A stretch of 64,000 nt of DNA, from the NCBI RefSeq assembly GCF_025847205.1, contig NZ_JAOYTH010000004.1, forward strand, positions 124,001 through 188,000, read 5' to 3'. Positions 17,567 to 26,096 of this stretch are shown here, one piece after another. The notes under the pieces are model-generated. The model ran no database searches. It was not told the DNA's origin and saw nothing but the letters and a program-made list of their open reading frames with translations. This DNA is from Pararhizobium sp. YC-54 (GTDB lineage: Bacteria > Pseudomonadota > Alphaproteobacteria > Rhizobiales > Rhizobiaceae). The position numbers and the translations under genes are program-made. Numbering within the stretch: the stretch's first letter is position 1; each line of letters opens with the position of its first letter.

Positions 17567-17971
17567 ATGAAAATGACCTACAAGGGAAGCTGCCATTGCG
17601 GCGGGATACGGTATGAGGCCGATATCGATCTCGACGCTGGGACCGGCAAGTGCAACTGCTCGATCTGCTGGAAACGCCGCTACTGGGGCGCGATCGTCAA
17701 GCCCGAAGACTTCCGCCTGCTGACGGACGAGGCCGGGATCGCCGACTACCAGTTCGGCAGCAACAGCGTGCATCACCGCTTCTGCCGGACCTGCGGCATC
17801 GCCGCCTATGGCCACGGCTATATCGAGGAAATCGGCGGCGCCTATTATTCCGTCAACGTTGCGGCGCTGGACGATCTCGATCCGGCCGTGCTCGCCGCGG
17901 CTCCAGTGCAATACATGGATGGACGCAACAACAACTGGTTCCATGCGCCGGCCGAAACGCGGCATCTGTAA
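17567..17971 (+). CDS. GFA family zinc-binding protein
   Basis: The 134 residues match the GFA family, named for glutathione-dependent formaldehyde-activating enzyme. Zinc ligands are expected among the cysteines in KGSCHCGGIRYE (C9, C11), GKCNCSICWKRR and HRFCRTCGI. The spacing CxC, CxC/xxC and CxxC is characteristic. Formaldehyde-glutathione adduct formation has been claimed for one member only, so the substrate remains open. A strong AGGGAGGG site precedes the ATG. Divergent MarR gene and operators indicate inducible expression. Confidence 0.85.
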   Translation: MKMTYKGSCHCGGIRYEADIDLDAGTGKCNCSICWKRRYWGAIVKPEDFRLLTDEAGIADYQFGSNSVHHRFCRTCGIAAYGHGYIEEIGGAYYSVNVAALDDLDPAVLAAAPVQYMDGRNNNWFHAPAETRHL

Positions 17972-17994
17972 CGATTGATGCCACAGAGGAGTGG

Positions 17995-18921
17995 CTACTC
18001 AGCCCATTCCGTGTCGGCCGTAAAGGCGATGGTCAGCCACCGGTTGGGGCCTTCGCCGCCGATGCGGGCGCCGATCTCATCGCGTAGCCGGTCCCATTCT
18101 TCGATCGTTCGGGCGGGCATGCCGACTGGTACAATAAAGTAGAGTTCCACCTGCATCAGCCGGCCGATGCGGGCGACATAGGCACGGTGGGAGAGGAAGG
18201 CCTGTTCGCTGACGACGGCCGTCGCCACGGTGTCGATCCTTGCCCGCAGCGGCTCGGGGGTCATCAGCAAAATGTCCGACAAAGCCCGCCGCACCGTGCC
18301 GATGGGCATCGGGATGATGACGATGGAAACAACCGCCAGAACGGCCGGATCGATATAGGGCGCGATCCAGGCAAGCGACGTGCCTTCGACGAAGAAACCA
18401 CCAATGAAGGCTATCAGCAAGGCCGCCGTGATCCCGGCGGACATGATCCATGCCGTGGCATCGAGGGTCAGAAACTCGGAGCGGATCGTGGCGTTTTTCT
18501 TCCTGACGACGATTGCCATGATCAGGCATGCCATGAGCGTGACGCCTGCGTAGAGGATCGCATAGTCGAATTTCAGGGTATGGCCACCGGATAGGATGCT
18601 GATGATCGCGTTGATCAGGGCGTAGACGGAAACGCTCATCAACAGAATGCCGTTCAGCCCGAGCACGATCGGTTCGAGATGCCAGAAGCCAAGGGAAAAC
18701 CGTGTCCGAAGCTTGCCCTTGCCGCGGTTCGGGTCGGTATCGCTGGCAATCAGCCTGGCGACCACCAGAGCCAGGATGCTCATGCTGGCATCGGCAAGAG
18801 AGTAGACCCCGTCAAAGGCGATCGAGAAAGAGCCCGTGACGATACCGAAGATGATGCCGGAACAGGCGATCAGGATGGTCACGCCGATGGAGGTTTTCAA
18901 CACAGTCTGTTCGGCTTGCAT
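17995..18921 (-). CDS. Cation diffusion facilitator family transporter, atypical
   Basis: The 308-residue inner-membrane protein has about six membrane segments and the CDF plan, including GSFSIAFDGVYSLADASMS in TM2 and a C-terminal cytosolic domain (GRLMQVELYFIVPVG). Members exchange Zn, Mn, Fe or Co for protons. By alignment from memory with YiiP, the TM2 DxxxD pair reads Y and D here (YSLAD), and the TM5 HxxxD pair reads F and D (FLTLD), so only two of four usual site-A residues are kept. The start at 18921 is chosen because longer forms add a low-complexity extension. It is preceded by a featureless gap up to the ilvD terminator. Confidence 0.8.
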   Translation of the reverse strand: MQAEQTVLKTSIGVTILIACSGIIFGIVTGSFSIAFDGVYSLADASMSILALVVARLIASDTDPNRGKGKLRTRFSLGFWHLEPIVLGLNGILLMSVSVYALINAIISILSGGHTLKFDYAILYAGVTLMACLIMAIVVRKKNATIRSEFLTLDATAWIMSAGITAALLIAFIGGFFVEGTSLAWIAPYIDPAVLAVVSIVIIPMPIGTVRRALSDILLMTPEPLRARIDTVATAVVSEQAFLSHRAYVARIGRLMQVELYFIVPVGMPARTIEEWDRLRDEIGARIGGEGPNRWLTIAFTADTEWAE

Positions 18922-19088
18922 GGATTTGCTCTGGACGATGGGGGCTGGGGCGGGAGTGTCGGCGATTTTTGTGCAGCCTATACTGGAATGCGATTGAATG
19001 GCGGCTTTGACAATAGCGGTGACGCATGCCGCCGTCGATTGTTGCAGGCGGGGCTGGTGTGGGCATGTCAGGACAATTGCTGATGCCG

Positions 19089-19127
19089 GAAAAAGAACAC
19101 CCCCGGATCCGCCGGGATCCAAGGGTG
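19089..19127 (-). terminator. Intrinsic terminator of ilvD
   Basis: Read on the minus strand, a 13-base-pair stem (CACCCTTGGATCC with GGATCCGGGGGTG) closes a CGGC loop and continues as TTCTTTTTCC. It lies about 35 bases after the ilvD stop codon. Confidence 0.85.
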
Positions 19128-19160
19128 CGTAGATCGTTGATGAAGGCCCGTCGGCCCTTC

Positions 19161-21005
19161 TTAGCCGAGGTCGCCGAGATCGCGCACGGCGCCGCGGTCT
19201 GCCGAGGTGGCGAAGGCGGCGTAGGCTTTCAGCGCCGTGGTGACCTTGCGCTTGCGCAGTTCGACCGGCTTCCAGCCGTTGGCGTCCTGTTCAGTGCGGC
19301 GGGCGGCGATTTCGGCTTCATCGACGCGCAAAGAGATCGTCCGGTTTGGGATGTCGATATCGATCATGTCGCCTTCGCGCACGATGCCGATCAGGCCGCC
19401 ATTGGCGGCTTCCGGCGAGACGTGGCCGATGGAGAGACCGGATGTGCCGCCCGAGAAGCGGCCGTCGGTGATCAGCGCGCAGGCCTTGCCCAGCCCCTTC
19501 GATTTCAGGTAGCTGGTCGGATAGAGCATTTCCTGCATGCCCGGTCCGCCCTTGGGGCCTTCATAGCGGATGACGACAACGTCACCGGCCTTGACCTCAT
19601 TGGCAAGGATCGCCTTGACGGAGGAATCCTGGCTTTCGAAAACGCGGGCGGGGCCGGAGAACTTCAGGATCGATTCGTCGACGCCCGCCGTCTTCACGAT
19701 GCAGCCGTTGATGGCGATATTGCCCTTGAGGACAGCCAGGCCGCCATCCTTGGAGAACGGATGCTGGGCATCGCGGATGACGCCCTTTTCGCGGTCGATG
19801 TCGAGCTCCTTCCAGCGGGCGCTCTGGCTGAAGGCGACCTGCGTCGGCACGCCGCCGGGTGCTGCACTGAACAGTTCCAGTGCTGCCGGATTGTCGGTGA
19901 CGGCGATGTCCCACTGCGACAGGGCGTCGCCAAGGGTCTTTGCGTGTACCGTCGGCAGGTCGGCGTTGAGCAGGCCGGCGCGGTTCAGTTCGCCGAGGAT
20001 CGCCATGATGCCGCCGGCGCGGTGCACGTCTTCCATATGCACGTCGGCCTTGGCGGGCGCGACCTTGGAGAGGCACGGAACCTTGCGCGACAGGCGGTCG
20101 ATATCGTCCATGGTGAAATCGACTTCGCCTTCGTGGGCGGCAGCCAGGATGTGCAGAACGGTGTTGGTCGAACCGCCCATGGCGATATCGAGCGCCATGG
20201 CATTCTCGAAGGCACCCTTGGAGGCAATGGTGCGCGGCAGCGCGGTTTCGTCATCCTGTTCATAGTAGCGCTTGGCGAGGCCGACGATGCGGCGGCCGGC
20301 TTCCAGGAACAGCTTTTCGCGGTCGGAATGGGTCGCCAGCGTCGAGCCGTTGCCGGGCAGGGACAGACCGAGGGCCTCGGTCAGACAGTTCATCGAGTTG
20401 GCGGTGAACATGCCGGAGCAGGAGCCGCAGGTCGGGCAGGCGGAGCGCTCGATGGTCTTGACATCCTCGTCGGACATCTTGTCGTCGGCTGCGGCAACCA
20501 TGGCATCGACCAGATCGAGCGCATGGATCTTGCCGTCGGAGAGCAGCACCTTGCCGGCTTCCATCGGGCCGCCGGAAACGAAGATCGTCGGAATGTTGAG
20601 GCGCAGCGACGCCATCAGCATGCCGGGGGTGATCTTGTCGCAGTTGGAAATGCAGACCATCGCATCGGCGCAGTGGGCGTTGACCATATACTCGACGCTA
20701 TCGGCGATGATTTCGCGCGAGGGCAGCGAATAGAGCATGCCGTCATGGCCCATGGCGATGCCGTCATCGACGGCGATGGTGTTGAATTCCTTGGCGACGC
20801 CGCCGTTGGCTTCGATCTCGCGCGCAACCAGCTGGCCAAGGTCCTTCAAATGGACATGGCCGGGCACGAACTGGGTGAACGAGTTCACCACGGCAATAAT
20901 CGGCTTGCCGAAATCGCTGTCCTTCATGCCCGTCGCGCGCCAGAGGCCGCGAGCGCCGGCCATGTTGCGGCCGTGGGTGGTGGTGCGGGAGCGATAGGCA
21001 GGCAT
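19161..21005 (-). CDS. ilvD: Dihydroxy-acid dehydratase
   Basis: IlvD removes water from 2,3-dihydroxy-isovalerate and -methylvalerate, the third common step to valine, leucine and isoleucine. The 614 residues are full length. Cluster and metal motifs are present: C122 and K124 in [18 protein letters not shown], and the cysteines of [19 protein letters not shown] at about 190-196. The late motif [19 protein letters not shown] is also typical. The gene is monocistronic with its own terminator. I see no leader peptide rich in branched-chain codons in the 400 bases upstream, so attenuation is not evident. Confidence 0.97.
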   Translation of the reverse strand: MPAYRSRTTTHGRNMAGARGLWRATGMKDSDFGKPIIAVVNSFTQFVPGHVHLKDLGQLVAREIEANGGVAKEFNTIAVDDGIAMGHDGMLYSLPSREIIADSVEYMVNAHCADAMVCISNCDKITPGMLMASLRLNIPTIFVSGGPMEAGKVLLSDGKIHALDLVDAMVAAADDKMSDEDVKTIERSACPTCGSCSGMFTANSMNCLTEALGLSLPGNGSTLATHSDREKLFLEAGRRIVGLAKRYYEQDDETALPRTIASKGAFENAMALDIAMGGSTNTVLHILAAAHEGEVDFTMDDIDRLSRKVPCLSKVAPAKADVHMEDVHRAGGIMAILGELNRAGLLNADLPTVHAKTLGDALSQWDIAVTDNPAALELFSAAPGGVPTQVAFSQSARWKELDIDREKGVIRDAQHPFSKDGGLAVLKGNIAINGCIVKTAGVDESILKFSGPARVFESQDSSVKAILANEVKAGDVVVIRYEGPKGGPGMQEMLYPTSYLKSKGLGKACALITDGRFSGGTSGLSIGHVSPEAANGGLIGIVREGDMIDIDIPNRTISLRVDEAEIAARRTEQDANGWKPVELRKRKVTTALKAYAAFATSADRGAVRDLGDLG

Positions 21006-21384
21006 GGACGTCTTCCTTGATCTTGTCTGGGGTAACGGCAGATATAGGGTTCAGGGACCGCAAGTGCAGCGGTTCCTATCGCAAAACTGCGCCCGCGTCA
21101 CGAATTTCGTAACAATATTTCGTGTTTTTTGGACGGCGGTAACGCCACCACCCTGTCTGTCGCGCACGCGTGGATGGATCCTGCCGCAGCATAGCTCAAA
21201 ATTGCACGTTTGGCCCGATCTGCCGGATTTTCCAGATAATGCGGCCGGAATTCCTGCTCAACCTTGATTCCGAAGAATAAGGGTGCCTACCTCGTTTGGG
21301 GGATGCGGCGCGCGGCGTTTCATTCTTTATTGCCAGTGCTGGACACTTTGCAGCCCGGCAATTTCATCACGTAAACCATTGTAC
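21006..21384. other. Intergenic region upstream of ilvD, no gene seen
   Basis: About 380 bases with no convincing coding region. It must include the ilvD promoter near its left side. A weak 6-base-pair hairpin (CACGAA with TTCGTG, 21099-21124) followed by six T residues lies on the plus strand, but no plus-strand gene precedes it. Confidence 0.4.
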
Positions 21385-21416
21385 AAATCCCCTCCCCGGA
21401 AACGGGAGGGGATTTT
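21385..21416 (-). terminator. Hairpin terminator of the small hypothetical gene
   Basis: A perfect 12-base-pair stem (AAATCCCCTCCC with its complement) around a 7-base loop lies 5 bases past the stop codon at 21421. On the minus strand the run after the stem is ATTTGTAC, so the T tract is within and just after the stem. Confidence 0.65.
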
Positions 21417-21420
21417 CAGT

Positions 21421-21609
21421 CTATACCAGCGGGCTTTTGCGGCCAGCGAGGTGATCCCTGTTCAGCGCTTCCATGATGTCTTTCGCGTCATCCTGATCGA
21501 GGCCGGTCAGATCGCGGCCGTCCGTGGCTGCGGGCAGGCGTGTGACGATGTCGATGACGGTCCAGGTGCCGTTCTTTTCCTGGCGGAGATCGTAACGCGG
21601 TTCGTTCAC
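21421..21609 (-). CDS. Small conserved-type hypothetical protein
   Basis: A 62-residue acidic protein starting with GTG at 21609 (NEPRYDLRQEKNGTWTVIDI). The first half looks like a short beta-hairpin of the kind used in rhizobial small proteins that begin with a sequence, then NGTWTV; the second half is helical (LDQDDAKDIMEALNRDH). AAGGA lies about 11 bases upstream of the start. It is followed at once by a strong hairpin, which supports a real gene. I do not recognise a function. It has no membrane segment or cysteines. Confidence 0.6.
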   Translation of the reverse strand: MNEPRYDLRQEKNGTWTVIDIVTRLPAATDGRDLTGLDQDDAKDIMEALNRDHLAGRKSPLV

Positions 21610-21737
21610 AGGTAAACGTGTCCTTGATGCGGTGTTCCATTGAGGGGTGCTTCCGGCGCCGCCTCATGATCCGGACGGCCAGCGGCAAAGTCAACCGGCC
21701 TGCCGACGCGTAGGAAAACGCCGGGTTGGCACCAAAT

Positions 21738-21770
21738 GAAAAAGGCCTTCCGGTTTCCCGAAAGGCCTTT
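21738..21770 (-). terminator. Terminator of the tRNA-Val gene
   Basis: Downstream of the tRNA on the minus strand, a 13-base-pair stem (AAAGGCCTTTCGG with CCGGAAGGCCTTT, one G-U pair) closes a GAAA tetraloop and is followed by TTC, giving a T run of five in total. Confidence 0.85.
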
Positions 21771-21780
21771 AGAAACTGGA

Positions 21781-21855
<75 letters not shown>

Positions 21856-21950
21856 ATCCGATGTCGGCGCATAGACCATAAACCTCCTGGGGCGTCAATA
21901 GGCTTTTTTCGGCTTTTTGACAGGAAGTTTTGCGGCCCTTGCGGCGCAGC

Positions 21951-22313
21951 CTATGCGGCCAGCATCTTGTTCACTTCGTCCACAAGATCGCGCAGATGGA
22001 AGGGCTTGGACAGGACCTTGGCGTCCTTGGGAGCTTTCGAATCAGGGTTCAGCGCCACGGCGGCAAAGCCGGTGATGAACATGACCTTCAGGTCCGGATC
22101 GAGTTCGGTTGCCCGGCGGGCGAGCTCGATGCCGTCCATTTCCGGCATGACGATGTCGGTCAGAAGAAGCGAAAACGGCTCTTCGCGCAGCCGGTCGTAG
22201 GCGCTGGCGCCATTGTCGAACGACAATACCTTGTAGCCGGCCTTTTCCAGGGCTTTCACCAGGAACCGGCGCATGTCGTTATCGTCTTCGGCGAGGAGAA
22301 TTTTTGGACTCAT
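21951..22313 (-). CDS. cpdR: Single-domain response regulator, CpdR type
   Basis: The 120-residue protein is a receiver domain without an output domain. Acidic residues in LLAEDDND, the phospho-acceptor D53 in LLLTDIVMPEMDG and the conserved lysine in LSKPFHL are intact. The string FAAVALNPDSKAPKDAKVLSKPFHLRDLVDEV is typical of CpdR of Caulobacter, Brucella and Sinorhizobium. There CpdR, in its unphosphorylated form, delivers ClpXP protease to cell-cycle targets and is controlled by the CckA-ChpT phosphorelay. The divergent neighbour is an N-formylglutamate amidohydrolase gene, an arrangement I recall from other Rhizobiales. Confidence 0.85.
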   Translation of the reverse strand: MSPKILLAEDDNDMRRFLVKALEKAGYKVLSFDNGASAYDRLREEPFSLLLTDIVMPEMDGIELARRATELDPDLKVMFITGFAAVALNPDSKAPKDAKVLSKPFHLRDLVDEVNKMLAA

Positions 22314-22508
22314 GGATTAAAGCCGTTGCACCTTACGTGTCGATGTCGGGAATTGCGGTCACATCATGAAACCGCATGTGGGTAAATATCCGGTGAAGAC
22401 ATGGGGTCAAGCCCCGTTCACAGGCAGGAAACGACTATGGACATGATTGCTGCCTGCTGGCAACATACACGAAGCATCAAGATTGTGACATGGTAAAAAA
22501 GGGCTGCG

Positions 22509-23393
22509 ATGACGCAGAACGTCAGCGAAACCGAACAGTTCGAAGTTCGCGAGCCGGAATTGCAGTGCATTCCCTTTGTGTTCAATTCGCCCCATAGCGG
22601 CAGGGTTTACAGCCGTTCTTTTCTTGATCAATCCCGTCTGGACGATGTGTCGATCCGCCGTTCGGAAGACCATTTCGTCGATGAACTGTTTCATTCCGTC
22701 ACGGATCTGGGCGCGCCGCTGTTGCTTGCCCACTTCCCGCGCGCCTTTCTCGACGTCAACCGCGAACCTTACGAACTCGATCCGCGCATGTTCAACGGAC
22801 CGTTGCCGCCGCATGCCAATATCAGCTCGATGCGGGTGGCCGGAGGTCTCGGCACCGTGCCGCGGCTGGTGGCGGAAAACATGGAAATCTACCGTGGCCG
22901 CTTTCCGGTCGCAGAAGCGCTGGAGCGGATCGAAACCATCTACAAGCCCTACCATGCCTGTTTGCGGCGGCTGATTGCCCGCACGCATGTGCAGTTCGGG
23001 CTGGCGGTGCTGATCGATTGTCATTCAATGCCGGGCAATATCCGGCTGGCCGGAACGGGCCAGCGGCCGGATTTCATCATCGGCGACCGCTACGGCACCA
23101 GCGCCTCGGCCGATCTGTCGCGCGCGGCAGTGTCGCTGTTGGAGGATCTCGGGTTTTCCGTTGCCCGCAACAAGCCCTATGCCGGCGGCTTCATTACCGA
23201 GCATTATGGCCGGCCGGCGCGCGGGCTGCACGCGCTGCAGATCGAGATCAATCGCGGTCTCTATGTCGATGAAGCAACGCTTGAGAAGAAGAAGGATTTT
23301 CCGATGCTGGCGCAGGCGATCGGGATGTTTCTCGGCGGGCTTGCGATGCATGTGGAAACCTACACGCCGAGCAGGTCGCTCGCCGCCGAATAG
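22509..23393 (+). CDS. N-formylglutamate amidohydrolase family protein
   Basis: The 294 residues match the FGase family, zinc-dependent enzymes that hydrolyse N-formyl-L-glutamate to formate and glutamate in one branch of histidine breakdown. Signature parts are FNSPHSGRVY near the N terminus, VLIDCHSMPG in the middle and ALQIEINRGLY near the C terminus, which hold the likely metal ligands. No other hut gene is close, so a role outside histidine use is possible. A plain start at 22509 is preceded by only a weak ribosome site. Confidence 0.85.
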   Translation: MTQNVSETEQFEVREPELQCIPFVFNSPHSGRVYSRSFLDQSRLDDVSIRRSEDHFVDELFHSVTDLGAPLLLAHFPRAFLDVNREPYELDPRMFNGPLPPHANISSMRVAGGLGTVPRLVAENMEIYRGRFPVAEALERIETIYKPYHACLRRLIARTHVQFGLAVLIDCHSMPGNIRLAGTGQRPDFIIGDRYGTSASADLSRAAVSLLEDLGFSVARNKPYAGGFITEHYGRPARGLHALQIEINRGLYVDEATLEKKKDFPMLAQAIGMFLGGLAMHVETYTPSRSLAAE

Positions 23394-23434
23394 CGGCCGT
23401 CCATTCCCTGACAACATGTACTTGGCATCGTGTC

Positions 23435-23515
23435 AAAAAAAACCGCGCTTGTGGCGCGGCTAAGTCTAGGGAGGAAACACCCAAGGAGGGTATTTACAGC
23501 CACAAGTGACTGTAG
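23435..23515 (-). ncRNA. mmgR: MmgR/suhB-type small RNA (alpha-r8 family)
   Basis: The minus strand encodes a roughly 80-nucleotide RNA with three stem-loops. The first is ACAGTCA-CTTG-TGGCTGT, the second ACCC-TCCTT-GGGT, then a single-stranded GTTTCCTCCCTAGACTTAG, and last an intrinsic terminator CCGCGC-CACAA-GCGCGG with eight T residues. This matches my recollection of the Rfam suhB family, called MmgR in Sinorhizobium meliloti, where it limits polyhydroxybutyrate granules. The position beside a SuhB/HisN-like monophosphatase gene is the family's namesake context. The exposed CCTCC motif can mask ribosome sites of target mRNAs. The 5' end is inferred. Confidence 0.82.
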
Positions 23516-23521
23516 GGAAAA

Positions 23522-23549
23522 ATTAATATTGCAGCGCACAATTGTCAAG
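23522..23549 (-). promoter_or_regulatory. Promoter of the MmgR-like small RNA
   Basis: On the minus strand CTTGAC (23544-23549) is followed after 16 bases by ATTAAT (about 23522-23527). CTTGAC is the preferred rhizobial housekeeping -35 box. The spacing puts the start near 23515. A nitrogen-related activator site cannot be judged by eye. Confidence 0.6.
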
Positions 23550-23790
23550 CCGGGCTTGAGCTGAATTGCTGCACCGCGCCAAAACACAAGGCCACTGAAT
23601 GACCGTAAAACGCCCTGTTTTGCGGAGTTTTCTGATTTTTGAGGCACGTTCTTCGAGATTCCGGGGCGAGATTCCTTCCGCATCGGCCAATCCACTCGAT
23701 TTTCATCGATTTTTTCGGCGATGACTTCTTTTTCAAAAAAATGTGCCATAAGCACATCCAGCTTCCATTTTCCGATCTTCGCGAGGTTTC

Positions 23791-24564
23791 ATGCTGCCGG
23801 ACCGTGAATTTTTCGACCGCCTTGCCGATGCTGCAAAGGCGCAAACCCTGCCGCGCTTCCGCACCGGCATCAGCGTCGCCAACAAGGAAGCTGCCGGTTT
23901 CGATCCGGTGACGGAAGGCGACCGCGCCGCCGAAACGGCGATCCGTGCTCTGATCGGGGCGCATTTCCCGGATCATGGCATTCTGGGCGAGGAATTCGGC
24001 AATGTCGGCCTCGACCGTGACTATGTCTGGGTGATCGATCCGATCGACGGCACCCGCGCCTTCATTTCCGGCCTGCCGGTCTGGGGCACGCTGATCGGCC
24101 TCTATCACAAGGGCGAGGCGGTGATGGGGCTGATGGACCAGCCGTTTACCGGCGAGCGTTATTTCGCCGATGGCAGGAACACCCATTATCGCGGACCCGG
24201 CGAAAACAAGGTGATCTCGACGCGGCCCTGCGCCGATCTTGGCCAGGCGACCCTGTTCACCACCTCGCCGCATCTTTATACCGGCGATATCAAGACCCGC
24301 TACGAGGCGGTGCAGAGCAAGGTGCAACTGGCCCGTTACGGCTGCGACTGCTATGCCTTCGCATTGCTCGCCGCCGGTCATATCGACCTCGTCATCGAAT
24401 GCGGCCTGAAACCCTACGATGTCGGCGGGATCATTCCGTTGATCGAACAGGCGGGCGGCATCGTCACCGACTGGAACGGCGGCCCGGCGGAAATGGGCGG
24501 CGAAATCATTGCGGCCGGCAGCGCTGAAATCCATGCGCAGGCGCTTGCCATCCTCAAGGGTTAA
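23791..24564 (+). CDS. hisN: Histidinol-phosphatase, inositol monophosphatase family
   Basis: The 257-residue protein is a Mg-dependent phosphatase of the inositol monophosphatase fold. The metal motifs are GEEFG at about 66-70, WVIDPIDGTRAF at about 79-90 and KPYDVGGIIPLIEQAGG near the C terminus. In alphaproteobacteria this type is the HisN histidinol-phosphatase, the last phosphatase step of histidine synthesis; inositol phosphatase activity is the alternative. The ATG follows a GCGAGG site. The 200 bases upstream are AT-rich and lie between it and the divergent small RNA promoter, so regulation from shared sequence is possible. Confidence 0.85.
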   Translation: MLPDREFFDRLADAAKAQTLPRFRTGISVANKEAAGFDPVTEGDRAAETAIRALIGAHFPDHGILGEEFGNVGLDRDYVWVIDPIDGTRAFISGLPVWGTLIGLYHKGEAVMGLMDQPFTGERYFADGRNTHYRGPGENKVISTRPCADLGQATLFTTSPHLYTGDIKTRYEAVQSKVQLARYGCDCYAFALLAAGHIDLVIECGLKPYDVGGIIPLIEQAGGIVTDWNGGPAEMGGEIIAAGSAEIHAQALAILKG

Positions 24565-24581
24565 CAGCCGGAAACGCGGTT

Positions 24582-25559
24582 TTAGGCCGACAGGCCCTCG
24601 TCTTCCATCATCGCCATGTCCGCGGTGCTGCCGGGGATGAATGCCTCGATGGCGGCAATCGCCTGGGCGCGATAATGGTCGGCTTCCTGAAAGAGTTCGT
24701 GGCGGGCGCCATCGATCGGGATCATGTGGCCGGCACGAAAATTGCGGGCGAGATTTTCCACGGCCAGATGCGGCACCAGTCTGTCCTGCGTCGGGGCGAG
24801 GACGATGGTCGGTACGCGGATCCGCGTCAGGTGCTCGCGGCTGGCGATGCGCTTGATCGCCTTGAAGGTTTCATGCAGCCAGCGGGCGGTGGGTGGCCCG
24901 AGCGCCAGTTCGGGGTGCATATCGGTCAGCGCCTTGTTGCGGGCAAAACGTTTTGCGTCCGATGTCAAAAGGTTCTGCGAGAACGGCAGCGAGCTCCTGT
25001 CGCGCATCAGCGGCAGGAAACCGAGGCCGCAGACGCTGAAGACTGCCGCCATGAAGCTGATCATGCCATGGCCGACCTTCTGGCCGCCGAGTGCCACGAA
25101 GGGAGCGGCGATGGCCAGCCGGTCGATGCGGCTGGCAAGCATCGGCGCCTGCGACAGGGCCACCAGCGCACCCATCGAATGGGCCAGCATGAAGAAGGGC
25201 AGGCGGGTATCGGGCAGCACGATCTTTTCGAGGAAGATGTTGAGGTCGCGTTCATAGTCGGAAAAGCGCCTGACATGGCCGCGGCGCGGCTGTTTCAGCA
25301 GGCGCTCGGAGCCGGCCTGGCCGCGCCAGTCGAACGTTGCCACCCACAGGCCGCGCGCGGTGAGTTCGCCGATCGTTTCGGCATATTTCTCGATCGATTC
25401 GTTGCGTCCCTGCAGCAGCACGACGGTGCCCTTGGCGACCGGCGCATCCGACTTGAAGACCGCATAGCGGATCTTGCAGTTGCCCACGCCCTCGAAGAAC
25501 CCGGCGGTGTGATTGCCGGGGATCGGATTGTCCGGGGTGGAATGAAGCGTCGGCGTCAT
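24582..25559 (-). CDS. Alpha/beta hydrolase, lysophospholipase-like (serine aminopeptidase S33)
   Basis: The 325-residue protein has the nucleophile elbow AHSMGAL with S128, the oxyanion segment VVLLQGRNESIEKY at about 46-59 and a C-terminal PIDGARHELFQE holding the likely catalytic His. This is the PldB/monoglyceride lipase-like branch (Hydrolase_4). It lacks a signal peptide, so it probably acts in the cytosol on lysophospholipids or acyl esters. It ends 17 bases after the convergent hisN stop with no clear terminator between them. Confidence 0.85.
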   Translation of the reverse strand: MTPTLHSTPDNPIPGNHTAGFFEGVGNCKIRYAVFKSDAPVAKGTVVLLQGRNESIEKYAETIGELTARGLWVATFDWRGQAGSERLLKQPRRGHVRRFSDYERDLNIFLEKIVLPDTRLPFFMLAHSMGALVALSQAPMLASRIDRLAIAAPFVALGGQKVGHGMISFMAAVFSVCGLGFLPLMRDRSSLPFSQNLLTSDAKRFARNKALTDMHPELALGPPTARWLHETFKAIKRIASREHLTRIRVPTIVLAPTQDRLVPHLAVENLARNFRAGHMIPIDGARHELFQEADHYRAQAIAAIEAFIPGSTADMAMMEDEGLSA

Positions 25560-25963
25560 GAGCGGGTCCGTGTCCGGCAGGTCTTCGTGAAGGTGCTATG
25601 GGCGGCACGAGAGTGCGCCGGCCCGGATTTGTAATGGCTTATCCTTGATCGATACCGATTAAGGAACGGTGCAGGCCGGACAATACGGATAAGGGAGGCG
25701 ATCTGTCCGGTCAAAGAAAAAGGACCCGGCAAAAAGGGCCGGAAACGGTGGGGACTGATTACCGTTCCCGGCCAGAGACAGTCGGTCAGGCGAGGACAGG
25801 CAACGTATGGGAGAAGGGACGTTCACCGCTGCTGCCTGCCTCGTGGGCCGATGATGATGTTTTACCGTCCTGAAGCTGAATGGTTCCGGAACCGGCCGTT
25901 CATCCTGCGTTTATCGGCGGATGGTTGTTGGCGGGTGGCGTTTCGATCTTGTTTTGCCGGGGT
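25560..25963. other. Intergenic region between the hydrolase and hsp20
   Basis: About 400 bases with no supported gene. It holds the promoter of the minus-strand hydrolase and several G+C-rich inverted stretches such as CCGGC-AAAAAG-GGCCGG near 25730, without a T tract. The reading frame open from 25851 into hsp20 has no ribosome site and a composition unlike a gene. Confidence 0.4.
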
Positions 25964-25992
25964 CTTGAAGGCCGCAAAAACAATTCCCATCT
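25964..25992 (+). promoter_or_regulatory. RpoH (sigma-32) heat-shock promoter of hsp20
   Basis: CTTGAA (25964-25969) is followed after 16 bases by CCCATCT (25986-25992). Both fit the heat-shock sigma factor consensus (CTTGAA and CCCCATnT). The predicted start near 25998 leaves a leader of about 100 bases, the length expected for a ROSE element. Confidence 0.7.
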
Positions 25993-26020
25993 CATCTTCA
26001 CGGGCGCCGAAATCGGGCTC

Positions 26021-26096
26021 GTCCACCGGTTCTGCCATCGCCGCTTTCGGGATGACAGAACCAAGATCGCACACCAGTTGCTCAAAAGAGGACACC
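26021..26096 (+). promoter_or_regulatory. ROSE-like RNA thermometer in the hsp20 leader
   Basis: The leader contains an upper hairpin with arms GGTTCTG (26028-26034) and CAGAACC (26056-26062), extended by CATC/GATG and CCG/CGG pairs. Directly before the start codon, GTTGCTC-AAAA-GAGGACAC forms a short imperfect hairpin that buries the ribosome site GAGGA. The UUGCUC-loop-GAGGA layout is that of ROSE elements (the U/C-U-GCU motif opposite AGGA), which melt on heating. Confidence 0.72.

Noticed and set aside
19026..21020. 664-codon plus-strand open frame
   Set aside because: Antisense to ilvD; no family resemblance.
21099..21130. Weak hairpin with six T residues on the plus strand
   Set aside because: Only 6 base pairs and no plus-strand gene upstream, so not listed as a terminator.
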